Assembly (NCBI RefSeq): GCF_963678635.1
Contig: NC_087064.1
Location: 72,911,465 to 72,975,464, forward strand
Direction of reading: 5' to 3'
Source of the DNA: Symsagittifera roscoffensis
Taxonomy: Eukaryota; Xenacoelomorpha; Acoela; Convolutidae
Length of the DNA stretch: 64,000 bases
Shown here one piece after another: positions 1-9,960 of the stretch. Both the position numbers and the translations under genes were made by a program. The notes beneath the pieces were generated by a model. It made no database searches and was not told the origin of the DNA. It saw only the letters and a program-made list of their open reading frames with translations. Position 1 is the stretch's first letter. Each line of letters starts with the position of its first letter.

Positions 1-1
1 T

Positions 2-1745
2 GGTCCAGCAGTGACGTACGCGTTTCCAGATCCCCTGGTGATAACGTATCGTCACTCGGTGACGCACTTGAGTCTCATCAGCGTACTGGATGGTACAGCG
101 CTGAATTGGTGTCAGCAGGAGGTGCTCAGGGCGCGTATGAGCAACACGGTACTCTTCGGAAAAGTGAAAGATGCTGAGATGATGGTGTGCAACTTCAGGG
201 GACAAATGCAATGCAGAATGGGAGGCAAGCGAGAGGGCCCCATTGAAATGTATCCAAAGTTTTGGAACCTAAACCCATTGACGGCCAACGGACGAGAAGT
301 CTTGAGAATCCCCGCCTGGAAGGAGTGCTTTGCACTAGTCAAGAGGGAGCTGGAGGCCATAATGGAGAAAGAAATCCTACCAGTCACCATGCCTGAGTTC
401 CCGACAGTCAGGAGGATGACCTTGGGAATGAATAGTCCCTTGGTGGTTCCCTCCATAATGGCGAAGATGATGACGGAGGAAACGCAGAGGCATTTCACGG
501 ATGGCTGGGATCCCCTGTTCATCGGCTACACGGCGGCAGTCTACTTCCACATCAGCGAGAGGAAGGTAAATTCGTGGACGACGCAAGCGAAAAAGAGTAG
601 AGGTTCGCAGCCCCCTGGATATGAGGTGCGGAAAGTCTTGAGGACTCTTGAAAAGGAAGGACTTGAGAATATGCTACCCATATGGGATGATGGCAGGATG
701 ATCGTGATGGAGGGACACGTCGCACTGGTGGACGACATGAAATTTGCCACGAGAAAATATAAGGCGCCCTATGGCTTGGAACAGGTGGAAATAAGACAGG
801 AAGGAACAGAACTAGATGCAGCAGGTCAACTGCACGTAGCACTGACGGAATACAAAAAGCTGGATCCTGCGACACCATCACCACTGTCCGTGGACACACC
901 TGGAGACAAGAGGAGCGGACCCGTCGAGGACCGATTTAAGAAAATTCTCGAGAGAAGGAGACATGAGTCAGAAGAAGAGAGTATGGATGAAACTCTCAGT
1001 GAAGCTGGTGAAGACATGGAAGTGGGGAATACGCCTGGACCAGGGCCATCAGGGGAGGAGCTCACCACTCAAGAGCTGTTGAAAGATTTGAGCGAGGAGA
1101 ATTGGGCAGATACTGCCACACCACCCCTGATTCCGTCTCCGCGGAAGAACCTAGAGTTGCCATTGGCAGGTGAGACCTTCAATATGGGGGATGTTACTCT
1201 TGAGCTCGGAGGAAAGGGAGAAGAACACGTTCGAAGGGAACAGGGACATATTCTTGGGATCTCTCGAGGATGACGCTTGGCAGGAGTTCCTGGAGGAATT
1301 CAATCGAGAAGTGGGCAGCGAGACGACGCTGGACAAGTTCAAGAAGGAACTGTGGGACGCAGTAGTGAGATTCGGGGAACCGCTCCTGATAGGAACGGGC
1401 CTGGATGAGAAAGCAAGAAAAGAGCTGCTGAACAAGCTAGTGGAGCTGAGGAACGCACGATCGAAGACTAGAAAAGAGAAATGTGAGGACAGCTCTACTC
1501 TGAAACAAAAAACTGTGGATAAAATGGTTGATGATATAAAAAGGGATAAGGTTGGGACTAGTAATATGATTAAAAGTACTAATATCCTTAAGGCTCGAGC
1601 AGGGGGGAGGCAAGAGTTGGAAGGAGTGGATGGAGAGGTCGAATCAATGATGATAGCCACAACACCCTCGAGCAGAGATGTGAAGACTCGCAAGAGGAAG
1701 AGAGAAGTGGAAGGATGGGGTAGTCCTTCAGTGGATGCTGTTTAG
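2..1745 (+). pseudogene. ORF3 of giant element, copy A, central part (frameshifted)
   Basis: This is the middle of the accessory protein encoded downstream of pol. The frame is open from base 2, so the true start lies outside the window. The counterpart in copy B-C begins near 21428. The reading frame shifts near 1170-1190: the first frame runs to 1273, and the homologous protein continues in the frame that ends with TAG at 1743-1745. The first ~300 residues look folded (many W, F and Y). They are followed by an acidic, Ser/Thr/Pro-rich stretch and then by a charged helix-like part. There is no signal peptide, membrane segment or domain that I recognise. The TAG replaces a sense codon (TCA) at the same place in copy B-C, so it is a lesion and not the natural end. 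Confidence 0.75.
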
Positions 1746-4700
1746 GAAGGAAACTTGAGAGAGACGGCGCCCATCGTTTTGGCCCGATGCAAGACGGCGG
1801 CATACAAGAACAGCTCGGAGCTCAGGAAACCACTTGAAGTAGAAAAGGAAATAGAGGTTTCCACCAGTTCTACGTCAGAAGAAGACTTCAAGCCTCAGAA
1901 GGTAAACGTGAAGAGAGGTTCAACGAACGGACAGGTAGGGGAAGTGGAGATCGGCAAAGAATGGATCTCGAAGGCACATCAGGACATGGGCAAACAAGTG
2001 ACGAGTGATCCATTGGAGAGGAACAAGACGAGGAACACTTCCCGGACGTGGTGGGTGGCCCTCGAAACATTGAAGGAAATGGAGGACTGCTTGAAGAAGT
2101 TGGACAGTGGAATAGCTCGCAGGCGACGCAATTGGGCCACCCAGCAAAAAGCCGAGGTTAATAAGATAGAGATGGCAAGTCATCTGAAGAGGTCCTGGCA
2201 GAGTTTGTTGAAGGATCATTTTGAAGAGGCGATGAGAACATCCTCATCAGCACCGCCACTAATGGCGAATCCCTTCGTTAGAACTGCGGGACAATTAATG
2301 TTCACCTGGAGTCTGGTGGGAATAGAGTTGGAGACATTGACCTCGTATGACAGGCTGAAGTTGGGAAGCAAGAAGCTAGAGGTGTATCAGGCACTGATGC
2401 AACACGTGGCCAGGGACAATTCAGGCTTGAGCCTGGCTAGGAGAAAAGATGCCACATGTTTTTTGAGATGGACAATGTCAATGATGTCTGATAGCACCAT
2501 CCTGGCATGCCACCAGAGAGCAAGTGGAAGTAAAACCACGGAGAGAAGAGTCTCAACGATCATCTTGAACGTATATCAGAGTACAGGAATAGAGAAAGAA
2601 GATGGTTCCAGACTATCCTTAGAGAACCATCGAAAGCTGGACGAGGTACGGAGGTTCTCTAATAAGAAGTTCGAGGAAGAACATGATGTTCACCGTAACC
2701 TGGCCTCGTCAGAACAGTACTCGAGACTCAGTGAGAAGGGGGAATACCAATATGTGTCTGGAGTGATGGGAATAGCCTACAATCCCTTCTTAGACTCGGA
2801 AGCTGGAGGAGCCCACAGAAACCATGAGGTAGCGGAGCTACTGAAGTTTTGGACAGAAAGAATAATGGAGATAGACGCGGTGGAGAAAGAGGGGCCGAGC
2901 CTGGGCCTGATTCTTGAGAAAACACCAGAGGTGATAAGCATACCGCGCTCAAACAAGAGAGTTGAAGTGAACATGGGCGGTGGAGATGGCTTGTTAACCA
3001 CGAACTTGGGAGTGATATGGAAGCTACTAAGACCCTCCTGGTGTCCACATCCCCATGCGAGTCTAATCGAGGAAACCACCGAGCGAGTGAGGTTAGCACC
3101 AACGGAAGATGAAGATCTGGCGAAGTTGAGTGTGCTACATAAGCTAATCACACCCCAGATGCAAGAGCCAAGCGAAAGGACGAGCGACCCCGGGTCAGCA
3201 AAGAAATTGGAGCCGGGTAGCTGTCTGGATTCGACGTGTGGGAACGGAGAGCACATCTGCGATGGACGGTCATGCGTCAGAATACTGTCGTTTCAAAAAG
3301 AAGACCTGGTCACTTGGTTCGAAGACATCACAGAAAGGGAGAAAAGTGAAGTGCAAATAATAGCGGAATGTTACGCGAGAACCACGGTGAATATAGCGAC
3401 AGCTCTAGGATTCTTCTCGAGAATGTGTGGTCTGCAGGTACTGGAGAGACTGGAGTCTGAACATCATTTAGTGACGGCGTTGAGCGTAGAATCATGGCCC
3501 GGGGTGTTGCAGGTGACTCAAAAACACATCCGGAGCTGGAAAGTTGGTCTTGAGGCGGAGATGGGATTTCCCCTGAGCGAAGCTTATGGCTTGCCATTGA
3601 ACGCGAAATCGCTGATAGGGTCAATGATGGCCAACTTGTGCGGAAGTCACTACCCGCTACACATGGCGATGGTGGAAGTGTCCAGCCAGAGAATACTGGT
3701 GGACAAGGCCTTCTCAGTGCCCAAGTGCGTGAGGTTGGCTCGGATGTCGCATCACTCGCACAAGTTGTTGAGAAAAATCAAAGGGACAGTACCAAAAGAA
3801 TTGAGAGATGACTTAAGCGAAATCTGGGGAGAAGATCTTCTGAAGTTGGAAAGAGAAAACACAAGCGATCACGAGAGACAAAACGTGATCGGGAAACCTG
3901 TGGGAAGTACTCCGAACCTGGAAGACAACGACACGATGCACGAGAAAATGATGGAGCTTGAGCCTCTCTTGGAAGCCTCAGGGGAGCGTAATCTCAGGAG
4001 CATTGAGATCTCTCATGGGGAATGCCCATGCCACTGTTTGGCACAAACGGTGTGGTATCCAGATCACAAGAACCTTTGCCTGGTGTGGGATGTGGAAGAG
4101 ATTCGGTCGATCGGACTACCGGATCACCGGCAGAAGGTGACGCTCTTAGTAGTGAGTACGATGTTAGCTCTGAGATGGATAGAAGAGAATATAACGAAGT
4201 ATCGGGAGGCGACGACGCCAACGGCTGAGTCAATATACGCGATAGACTACAGCAGGAGACTCGAGTTGTTTGAGACTGCGTGCAAAGTATTCGCCATACC
4301 GACGGAAGTCAGGCACGTATGGAGTCGCTTGAGGTACTTTCCATGGTTTCGGGCGACACTGACGTCTTGGTTGTACAGGGCAACGAAAGATCACATGAGA
4401 AAACATCAAAAGGAGTATCGACAGTTCCAGGCCGAGATTGGGCCGGAAGCTTTCAAGAGACCCCTGCTAACCCATCGTAATGCGATCACGACGGGATGGA
4501 AGAGAGTGGGTAAGATGTCTAGAGACAATACCAAAGCGAGGGAGTCGATACTAGAGGAAGACCTGGCGAAGAACGTGAGCTTGAGCCTGCACAACTCCTT
4601 TTGCTTGAACCGAGAAGCTAGGGTGAAGGCACTACCCAACCAAGCAAAGAGATTGCAGGAGCAGAGAGAATGGATGCGATCCTATGAACAGCTGAAGGCT

Positions 4701-4808
4701 TGGGAGGAGATTGTGATTAGTTCCGATGATGAAGAGGAACTGTTGAGACAGTTTGCCGCATCTAGCACTTCAGGATGCAGTACCTCCAAGGCGAAGAGTA
4801 CGAGATGA
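1746..4808 (+). CDS. ORF3 of giant element, copy A, C-terminal ~1,020 residues, open
   Basis: This is the longest uninterrupted reading frame in the window. It continues in frame after the TAG at 1743 and ends at TGA 4806-4808. The family is unknown to me. Visible features are a Lys/Glu-rich N-terminal part, a Cys cluster CLDSTCGNGEHICDGRSC near 3223-3276, a second Cys/His cluster near 4018-4074 (HGECPCHC followed by H and C), many Trp residues, and an acidic end with IVISSDDEEE near 4710-4739 that resembles a SUMO-interaction motif. In copy B-C the same protein is broken in several places, yet aligned residues are mostly identical or conservative (I/V, K/R, D/E). That pattern suggests selection on the protein before decay. 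It does not look like an envelope protein, as no transmembrane stretch is visible. Confidence 0.75.
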   Translation, partial: EGNLRETAPIVLARCKTAAYKNSSELRKPLEVEKEIEVSTSSTSEEDFKPQKVNVKRGSTNGQVGEVEIGKEWISKAHQDMGKQVTSDPLERNKTRNTSRTWWVALETLKEMEDCLKKLDSGIARRRRNWATQQKAEVNKIEMASHLKRSWQSLLKDHFEEAMRTSSSAPPLMANPFVRTAGQLMFTWSLVGIELETLTSYDRLKLGSKKLEVYQALMQHVARDNSGLSLARRKDATCFLRWTMSMMSDSTILACHQRASGSKTTERRVSTIILNVYQSTGIEKEDGSRLSLENHRKLDEVRRFSNKKFEEEHDVHRNLASSEQYSRLSEKGEYQYVSGVMGIAYNPFLDSEAGGAHRNHEVAELLKFWTERIMEIDAVEKEGPSLGLILEKTPEVISIPRSNKRVEVNMGGGDGLLTTNLGVIWKLLRPSWCPHPHASLIEETTERVRLAPTEDEDLAKLSVLHKLITPQMQEPSERTSDPGSAKKLEPGSCLDSTCGNGEHICDGRSCVRILSFQKEDLVTWFEDITEREKSEVQIIAECYARTTVNIATALGFFSRMCGLQVLERLESEHHLVTALSVESWPGVLQVTQKHIRSWKVGLEAEMGFPLSEAYGLPLNAKSLIGSMMANLCGSHYPLHMAMVEVSSQRILVDKAFSVPKCVRLARMSHHSHKLLRKIKGTVPKELRDDLSEIWGEDLLKLERENTSDHERQNVIGKPVGSTPNLEDNDTMHEKMMELEPLLEASGERNLRSIEISHGECPCHCLAQTVWYPDHKNLCLVWDVEEIRSIGLPDHRQKVTLLVVSTMLALRWIEENITKYREATTPTAESIYAIDYSRRLELFETACKVFAIPTEVRHVWSRLRYFPWFRATLTSWLYRATKDHMRKHQKEYRQFQAEIGPEAFKRPLLTHRNAITTGWKRVGKMSRDNTKARESILEEDLAKNVSLSLHNSFCLNREARVKALPNQAKRLQEQREWMRSYEQLKAWEEIVISSDDEEELLRQFAASSTSGCSTSKAKSTR

Positions 4809-5225
4809 ATGGGCAAATCGGATGGATCTTGAGTCTTGAGAGGGAAAGGGGGCTTGAGTGTGAATCCGAGTGAAACTTGGATTCACGAAAAAGAAATTTT
4901 AACAAAGCAAATATTGTTACTAATATACTATATCTATTATATAAATCGAAATGCTGCATGACAATTTCCTGATTGAATAGGACAAAAGAGATTTTAAAAT
5001 GATTGGCTTGAAAAGCGAAAATTCAAGGGTGCAGGTGTGTGCAGATTTTGATTGCTGTTTAGCAATAGTGTGAAAATTTTACATGGCTGTGAATTTTGGG
5101 GTGTAGATAAGCTTAAGTCTGCTGCAAACTTCTGTAAATGACCACTGGCACTGTATCTTGAGCAACACTCGGTTTTCTGGGACTCACTGGCAGAAGACAG
5201 CACGCGATGAGGACATCGATCTCGA
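4809..5225 (+). other. 3' untranslated tail of copy A
   Basis: This non-coding stretch between ORF3 and the LTR is matched by 26181-26643 in copy B-C. It is AT-rich with no open frame of note. It carries a conserved segment around 5030-5220 of unknown role. Confidence 0.6.
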
Positions 5226-5237
5226 GTCCGGGGAGTA
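5226..5237 (+). promoter_or_regulatory. Polypurine tract of copy A
   Basis: The sequence gtccggggagta directly abuts the LTR start TGTGCC, where the plus-strand primer of an LTR element lies. The same string abuts the 3' LTR of copy B-C at 26644-26655. It is short and GC-rich for a polypurine tract. Confidence 0.6.
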
Positions 5238-6121
5238 TGTGCCAGTCGGTCATAATTGGAAATTTGACCTTGAGAAGAGCAGAAAACACTTGATTTTGTA
5301 GTGAAATTTAATTTTTCAAAATTTCGAATGGAACATGTCATGCACGATTTTCTCGCGATAACTGAAAATCAGAAAAAGAAAAGAGAACAATTTCAGAACA
5401 ATTGCGGGAAAGTTGTCAGATAAAAACGAGTGTGAAATTGCAATTCGCAATTTCCATCATAGTGAACAAGAGTAGAGCTGTCCTATCTGAAATAGGAGAC
5501 AGAGTGTTCCCGAGAGAACAATTGTTCGAACTGGACCAGAGTGAACCTTCGACGGAAAGGTGGACAGCTTGAGTGTCCCAATGGTCCACATAAAACTGCA
5601 GTCTAGAGTAAAAACTTGTTCTTGTTGTTAAAACTGACTGACATTAAACTTATCTTAGTTACTTTATTGATTCTTGAGTTGTTTACCGACTTATTTACTT
5701 CCTGGTTCTTGAGCGTGCTACAATGTGAGTACTTAATTTAATTTCTAGAGTGTGTTTTATGATTGTTATGTTGAGGTAAGGCGAGTTTTAGGTTGATCCA
5801 TCTGAAATGGATCAAAGTTCCACTGTCTAATAAAAAAGCAACTTAACGGATTGTTCCGACCCGGTTTTTAACGGCGTTCATGTATTTTGGGTATCTAGAG
5901 ACCTAAGTATGGGGACGTTTCTAATTCTAGAGTGGGGGGTATTTTAGTAGTAGCCTTTAAGCTGTAACGGGTCGTAGTCTCATGTCACAAGCGAACCGAA
6001 TTGGCTCCGACTGATTTGAGGCGGAAAAACACAAGAGATAGTGTCCCTGACTCCTGAGCCAATAGTTATAGGGCCTATTTTTCTTAAGCCTCATGTGTGA
6101 CTGTAGTAGACGAATGTTACA
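5238..6121 (+). repeat. LTR of copy A (884 bp)
   Basis: The LTR begins TGTGCCAGTC and ends GAATGTTACA, giving the usual TG...CA ends. The borders come from comparing three LTRs, because similarity stops at the same two points in 7481-8381 and 26656-27545. It contains a perfect hairpin (5793-5815), an AATAAA signal just after it, and a splice-donor-like AATGTGAGTAC near 5723. Confidence 0.85.
5793..5815 (+). promoter_or_regulatory. Hairpin in LTR (copy A)
   Basis: TTGATCCAT and ATGGATCAA form a 9-bp perfect stem with a 5-base loop. The hairpin is identical in all three LTRs and lies 10-20 bases before an AATAAA polyadenylation signal, so it may act in 3' end formation or packaging of the RNA. 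Confidence 0.5.
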
Positions 6122-7290
6122 TTTCAATATATGACGTTTTTATAGGATTTTTAACAAAAAATTTCAGAAAACATAGGTATAAAAAATTTCACAAAACTTG
6201 ATATTTTCATCTCTGTAGTGAGATTCTTTCAGGGTACTCCCGGGAGTTGCGAATTTTGCATCTCAATATGACTGCTCAAATCCTTGTAGTTTTCGAGATA
6301 CGACGTTTTTTATGATTTTCTCAGAAATTTTCAAAAAAAAACTTCGATGTTAAATTGTTCCAAGACTTTGAAGATATCAATCCTGTTGTAGGAATCTGTG
6401 AGTGTACTCTCAGGGAATTGCGAATCTGGCCTCTGAATATAGATGCTCAAATTCTTTTAGTTTTCGAAATATGACGTTTTTTTAGGTTTTTTTTCAAAAC
6501 TTTTTAGAAAATTTGCTCATAAAAAATTTCTTAAAAATTAAAATTATCATCCCTGTAGTAAGGCTCTGTCCGTGTACTCTCAGGAGTTGCGAACTTTGCC
6601 TCCTAATAGAAATGCTTTAAATCTTTCAGTTTTCCAGATATGACGTTTTTTTTTTTCATTTTTTCGAAAAATTTTCATGAAAATTAAATTAATTTTTTTT
6701 TGCAAAGTTTGAAGCTCCTTGTGCTGTCAGATTAATTTCACCCGTAGAAAATTCTGCCTCCAATTAAGAATGCCCAAATCAATTTCGTTAAAGAGATAGG
6801 ACGATTTTTATTTTTTTGGGACATTTTCAGAAAATTCAAATTACAAAATAATTCGTTTGAAGTGAAATAATTCGTAAGGTGAAAACCCCAACCCTGTAGA
6901 TGTGTACTTTCAAAGATTGCAAGTTTTGCCATCAAAAAAGACTGCTCACATTCTGGTAGTTTTCGTGCTGTGATTTTTTTTCTGGTTTTCAAAAAAAAAT
7001 ACCTTTTTTTAGAAAACTCAAGTTGAAGTTCTCAAAATTTGAATTTCCCAACGCTGTAGTTGGATACTGTAAGAGTACTCCCAGGAGTTGCGAATTTTGC
7101 GTCCAAATGCGACTGCTCAATTGCTCTCAGTTTTCCACATGTGACATTTCTTAATTCATTGTAAACTTAGATATAAAAATGTCACAAATTTTTATGGTTC
7201 TTCAAAATGTGTATAAAAAACTTGAATAAAAAACTGTGCAAAGTTTGTAATAAAGAACACTATATTTCGGTGCTGTCAGAGTACACTCGG
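6122..7290. repeat. Degenerate ~170-bp tandem repeat (satellite-like)
   Basis: A diverged monomer recurs about seven times. The landmark 'tatgacgttttt' and its variants fall near 6131, 6300, 6471, 6640, 6798, 6970 and 7141, so the spacing is 158-171 bp. Each monomer also carries 'gtactctcaggagttgcgaa' or a variant. No coding frame runs through it. It lies between the LTR of copy A and the 5' LTR of copy B-C. Confidence 0.8.
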
Positions 7291-7480
7291 AGAATTGTTT
7301 TTTGAGTTGTTGAAAACTCGAAGCACCGGAGGTGTGTTACACGCTAGTAAAAATTAAGTGAAAATAGGTTACATTAATAAAAAGGCATAGTTTTAACACG
7401 TATATTATATCGAGCGGAAAATTATGGAATACCATGGGTAATCAATAAAGTACTACTATGACAGAGTGGTCCCTTGAAAA
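7291..7480. other. Unassigned spacer before 5' LTR
   Basis: I see no gene or repeat here. The five bases before the LTR are gaaaa, while those after the 3' LTR of the same element (27546 on) are aaata, so no exact target-site duplication is visible. Confidence 0.4.
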
Positions 7481-8381
7481 TGTGCCAGTCGGTCATATCT
7501 GGAAGTTTGACCTTGAGGAATAGGAAATACGTAGTTTTGGGATGAAGTTTAATTTTTCAAAAATTCGAATTGAGCCTGTCATGCTCAACTTTCTCGCGAC
7601 AACTGAAAACATCAGAAATAAGATCAGAACGACCGAATCGCAATAGCGGGAAAGTGACAGAAAAAACAGCGGGAAATTGCTATTCGCAATTTCCGAGATT
7701 CTAGTAAAAAACACGAGAGTAGAACTGTCCAATCTTGATATAGGAGACAGAGTGATTACGAAAGAACATCGAAATTCAGCTGAACCAGAGTGAACCTTCA
7801 GTGGAAAGGTAGACAACTGAAGTCTCCTAATGGTTCAGACCCAAAACTATATTCTCAAGTTAAAACTCATTTCCTTTGATTGGAATTCATTGATAGCAAA
7901 CTTCTCGAGTTATATTCAATCGTATTTATGCTAGAGTTATTAATTAGCTTAATTACTCTGATTTTCAAGTGTGCTGCTATGTGAGTACCTAATTTAATTT
8001 TCCCGAGTGTATTTTGTGATAAATAAGTTGAGATAAGGCGAGTTTTAGGTTGATCCATCTGAAATGGATCAAAGTTCCACTGTCCAATAAAAAGTAACCT
8101 AACGGATTGTTCCGACCCTGTTTTCAACGGCGTTCGTGTATTTTGGGTATTTTGAGACCTAAGTATGGGGACGTTCGTATTTTCTAGAGTGGGGGGGGGT
8201 ATTTTGGTAGTGACCTTTAAGCTGTAACGGGTTCTAGTCTCATGTCGCATGTGAACCGAATTGGCTCCGACCGTTTTGAGGTAGAAAAACACAAGAGATA
8301 GTGTCCATGACTCCTGAGCCAATAGTTATAGGGCCTATTTTTCTTAAGCCTCATATGTGACCGAAGTAGGCGACTGTTACA
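7481..8381 (+). repeat. 5' LTR of copy B-C (901 bp)
   Basis: It starts TGTGCCAGTC and ends CGACTGTTACA. It matches 26656-27545 closely, apart from a 9-bp stretch near the start that the 3' LTR lacks. A hairpin lies at 8050-8072 and AATAAA at 8086-8091. A donor-like CTATGTGAGTACC is near 7976. Confidence 0.88.
8050..8091 (+). promoter_or_regulatory. LTR hairpin followed by polyadenylation signal
   Basis: The 9-bp perfect hairpin (8050-8072) is followed by CCAATAAAAAG (AATAAA at 8086). The same pair occurs in the 3' LTR at 27216-27257, where it would serve the transcript end. By the family rule this places the R region around here. Confidence 0.5.
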
Positions 8382-8392
8382 TAGTGTTTTTA

Positions 8393-8410
8393 TGGCGCTC
8401 CTGGGTGTTT
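8393..8410 (+). promoter_or_regulatory. Probable primer-binding site
   Basis: The sequence tggcgctcctgggtgttt begins with TGG, as sites matching a tRNA 3' CCA end do, and lies 11 bases after the LTR. The gap is longer than usual and I cannot name the tRNA, so this is a position-based proposal. Confidence 0.35.
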
Positions 8411-8886
8411 TTACGACATCATGACTACGGAGTCGAACCCACTTGACACAGCTCCGGGCTACATGCCCATTCTAGAGTACCGGTGGTACGGTTCAGCGGG
8501 AACGTGTAAGCCTTCCGGCTGTACCGTGATAGTTTTTTAAGAAAACTCGAGAAAATTTCCTGGTACGCTCTCCGAACGAGGCTTAGCTAACCGAGTAAAA
8601 GGGGGTAACTAGGGGGACAAAAACACGAGCAAAAAGACAAAAAGCGAAACAAAAGCAAGAAAAAAGAATAGAAAAAGGAACAAAAACCATAAAACAAAAA
8701 ACGACAGTGACTTTGACACCAGATTAGTTGGATCAAACCTTTATATTAATTAAATAGTATACCCATACTGTTTTATAAGACCGATCGTTTCGATCAACCT
8801 AGCAATCTAATCCAGCAACCTCAATAAGGTGCCCGAGTGGGGGGCTTGTTAAGGGTTTTCAGATAGCTTGCAACTTAGCTGGACAA
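8411..8886. other. Leader of copy B-C, first part
   Basis: No coding frame is visible. An A-rich stretch (8620-8705) resembles a run of short Lys/Gln-like codons but has no start or conserved partner. I see no other feature. Confidence 0.35.
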
Positions 8887-9075
8887 CTAGGAGACTTGAC
8901 TGGAAGAGGTGACCAGCCGAGTGGGAAAGTGGTTCACAAGGATTGAGCTGAACCACTAGGAGACTTGACTGGAAGAGGTGACCAGCCGAGTGGGAAAGTG
9001 GTTCACAAGGATTGAGCTGAACCGCTAGGAAACTTGACTGGAAGAGGTGACCAGCCAAGTGGGAAGTTGGTGCTG
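8887..9075. repeat. 69-bp tandem repeat, 2.7 copies
   Basis: Copies start at 8887, 8956 and 9025, each opening ctaggagacttgactggaag or a one-base variant. The period is exactly 69 bp (23 codons), so frames stay open through it on the minus strand. That open frame is a by-product of the period and is not taken as a gene. Confidence 0.85.
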
Positions 9076-9960
9076 GCATCAAGTGCAGTGCACGTCAACG
9101 GAGACAACCAGCACGGGATCACTACAAGAGGACGCACAGGGGTGTTCTCAAGTTGGTCAAACGGGTATCGTTAAAATCCACATTACATTATAGGAAATAA
9201 GTGTAAAATTGGATCAGCGGAAACCCATTGTTTTGAGGAAGTTTTTACTCAAGCAGGCCTAGAAACAGGTCTACGGTTTTCTCTCGAGAGGTTTAGCACC
9301 CGGCGCTTAAGGGAATTTTTGGCTTAAGAGGGGGCTAAAGAGGGGGGAGGTTAGAAAGGGGCTGGTTAGGTTAGAGGTTGGTGGTTGTAAAGTGTAAAAC
9401 GGGGGGACACATTAGAGTAATTAATTGATCGGCATCGTCGATTTAGTTACATTAGACTCTTACACGCGTCGGTTATAAGAAGCGGATATCCAAATTTAAC
9501 ATCGAGTTAAGGTCGGATCGGTAGGGGGGAACGGACATAGACAGTTTTTGTGATACCCCATAGTTCGCGAGCAGGGGGGAGGAAAACGCGTGGTAATCGG
9601 GTACCAGACGTTGTTTTCGGACAAAGGTTGACATCTGTCAGCTTTGAATTTTAGGTGGGTTCATTTCTCTGTTTTTATAATTTTTCCTGTTTAAACTTTT
9701 ACGTTTTGGTGAGAATTTGTCATTGGTATTTGAACGAATTGGTGATCACAAAATACCTGCGAAGAAGTTGGGTTTCAAATTGCCTGAAACAACGAAAGGG
9801 AGATAAATACAGGGGGGGTCAGTATTTGAAGCTTTTGGCCATTAAGATAGGGTTTTTGGGAAAATTTTTACTAGAGCTCAAGTGGTGGTACACGGTACAG
9901 TGGTTCAAGAGTCCCCACAACGAAAAGGAAGAAATCCTACTATCCAGACACTTGGCGACA
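9076..9960. other. Leader of copy B-C, middle part
   Basis: Apparently non-coding leader. It contains several G runs (for example around 9340-9410 and 9526-9585) and no convincing ORF. It lies between two tandem arrays. Confidence 0.35.

Larger units (their letters stand above)
1..6121 (+). mobile_element. Giant LTR retrotransposon, copy A (3' part only)
   Basis: This is the 3' end of an LTR element cut off by the window edge. It holds most of ORF3, a 3' tail, a polypurine tract and one LTR. The identity rests on close similarity, in order and along its whole length, to 21426-27545 of the complete copy B-C: ORF3, tail, the tract gtccggggagta, and an LTR that starts TGTGCC and ends GTTACA. 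Copy A differs from copy B-C more than the two LTRs of B-C differ from each other, so it is a separate insertion. Its gag and pol should lie upstream, outside the window. Confidence 0.85.

Noticed and set aside
5226-5237. LTR beginning one base earlier (ATGTGCC)
   Set aside because: The A is shared by all three copies, but TG...CA ends are the rule for this class, so the TG start was chosen.
8425-8445. tRNA-like B box (ggttcgactcc on the minus strand)
   Set aside because: The surrounding bases do not form a T stem or an acceptor stem, so this is a chance match.
8849-9082. Minus-strand repetitive protein of ~77 residues
   Set aside because: Produced by the 69-bp repeat, whose period is divisible by three. 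No similar protein elsewhere in the window.
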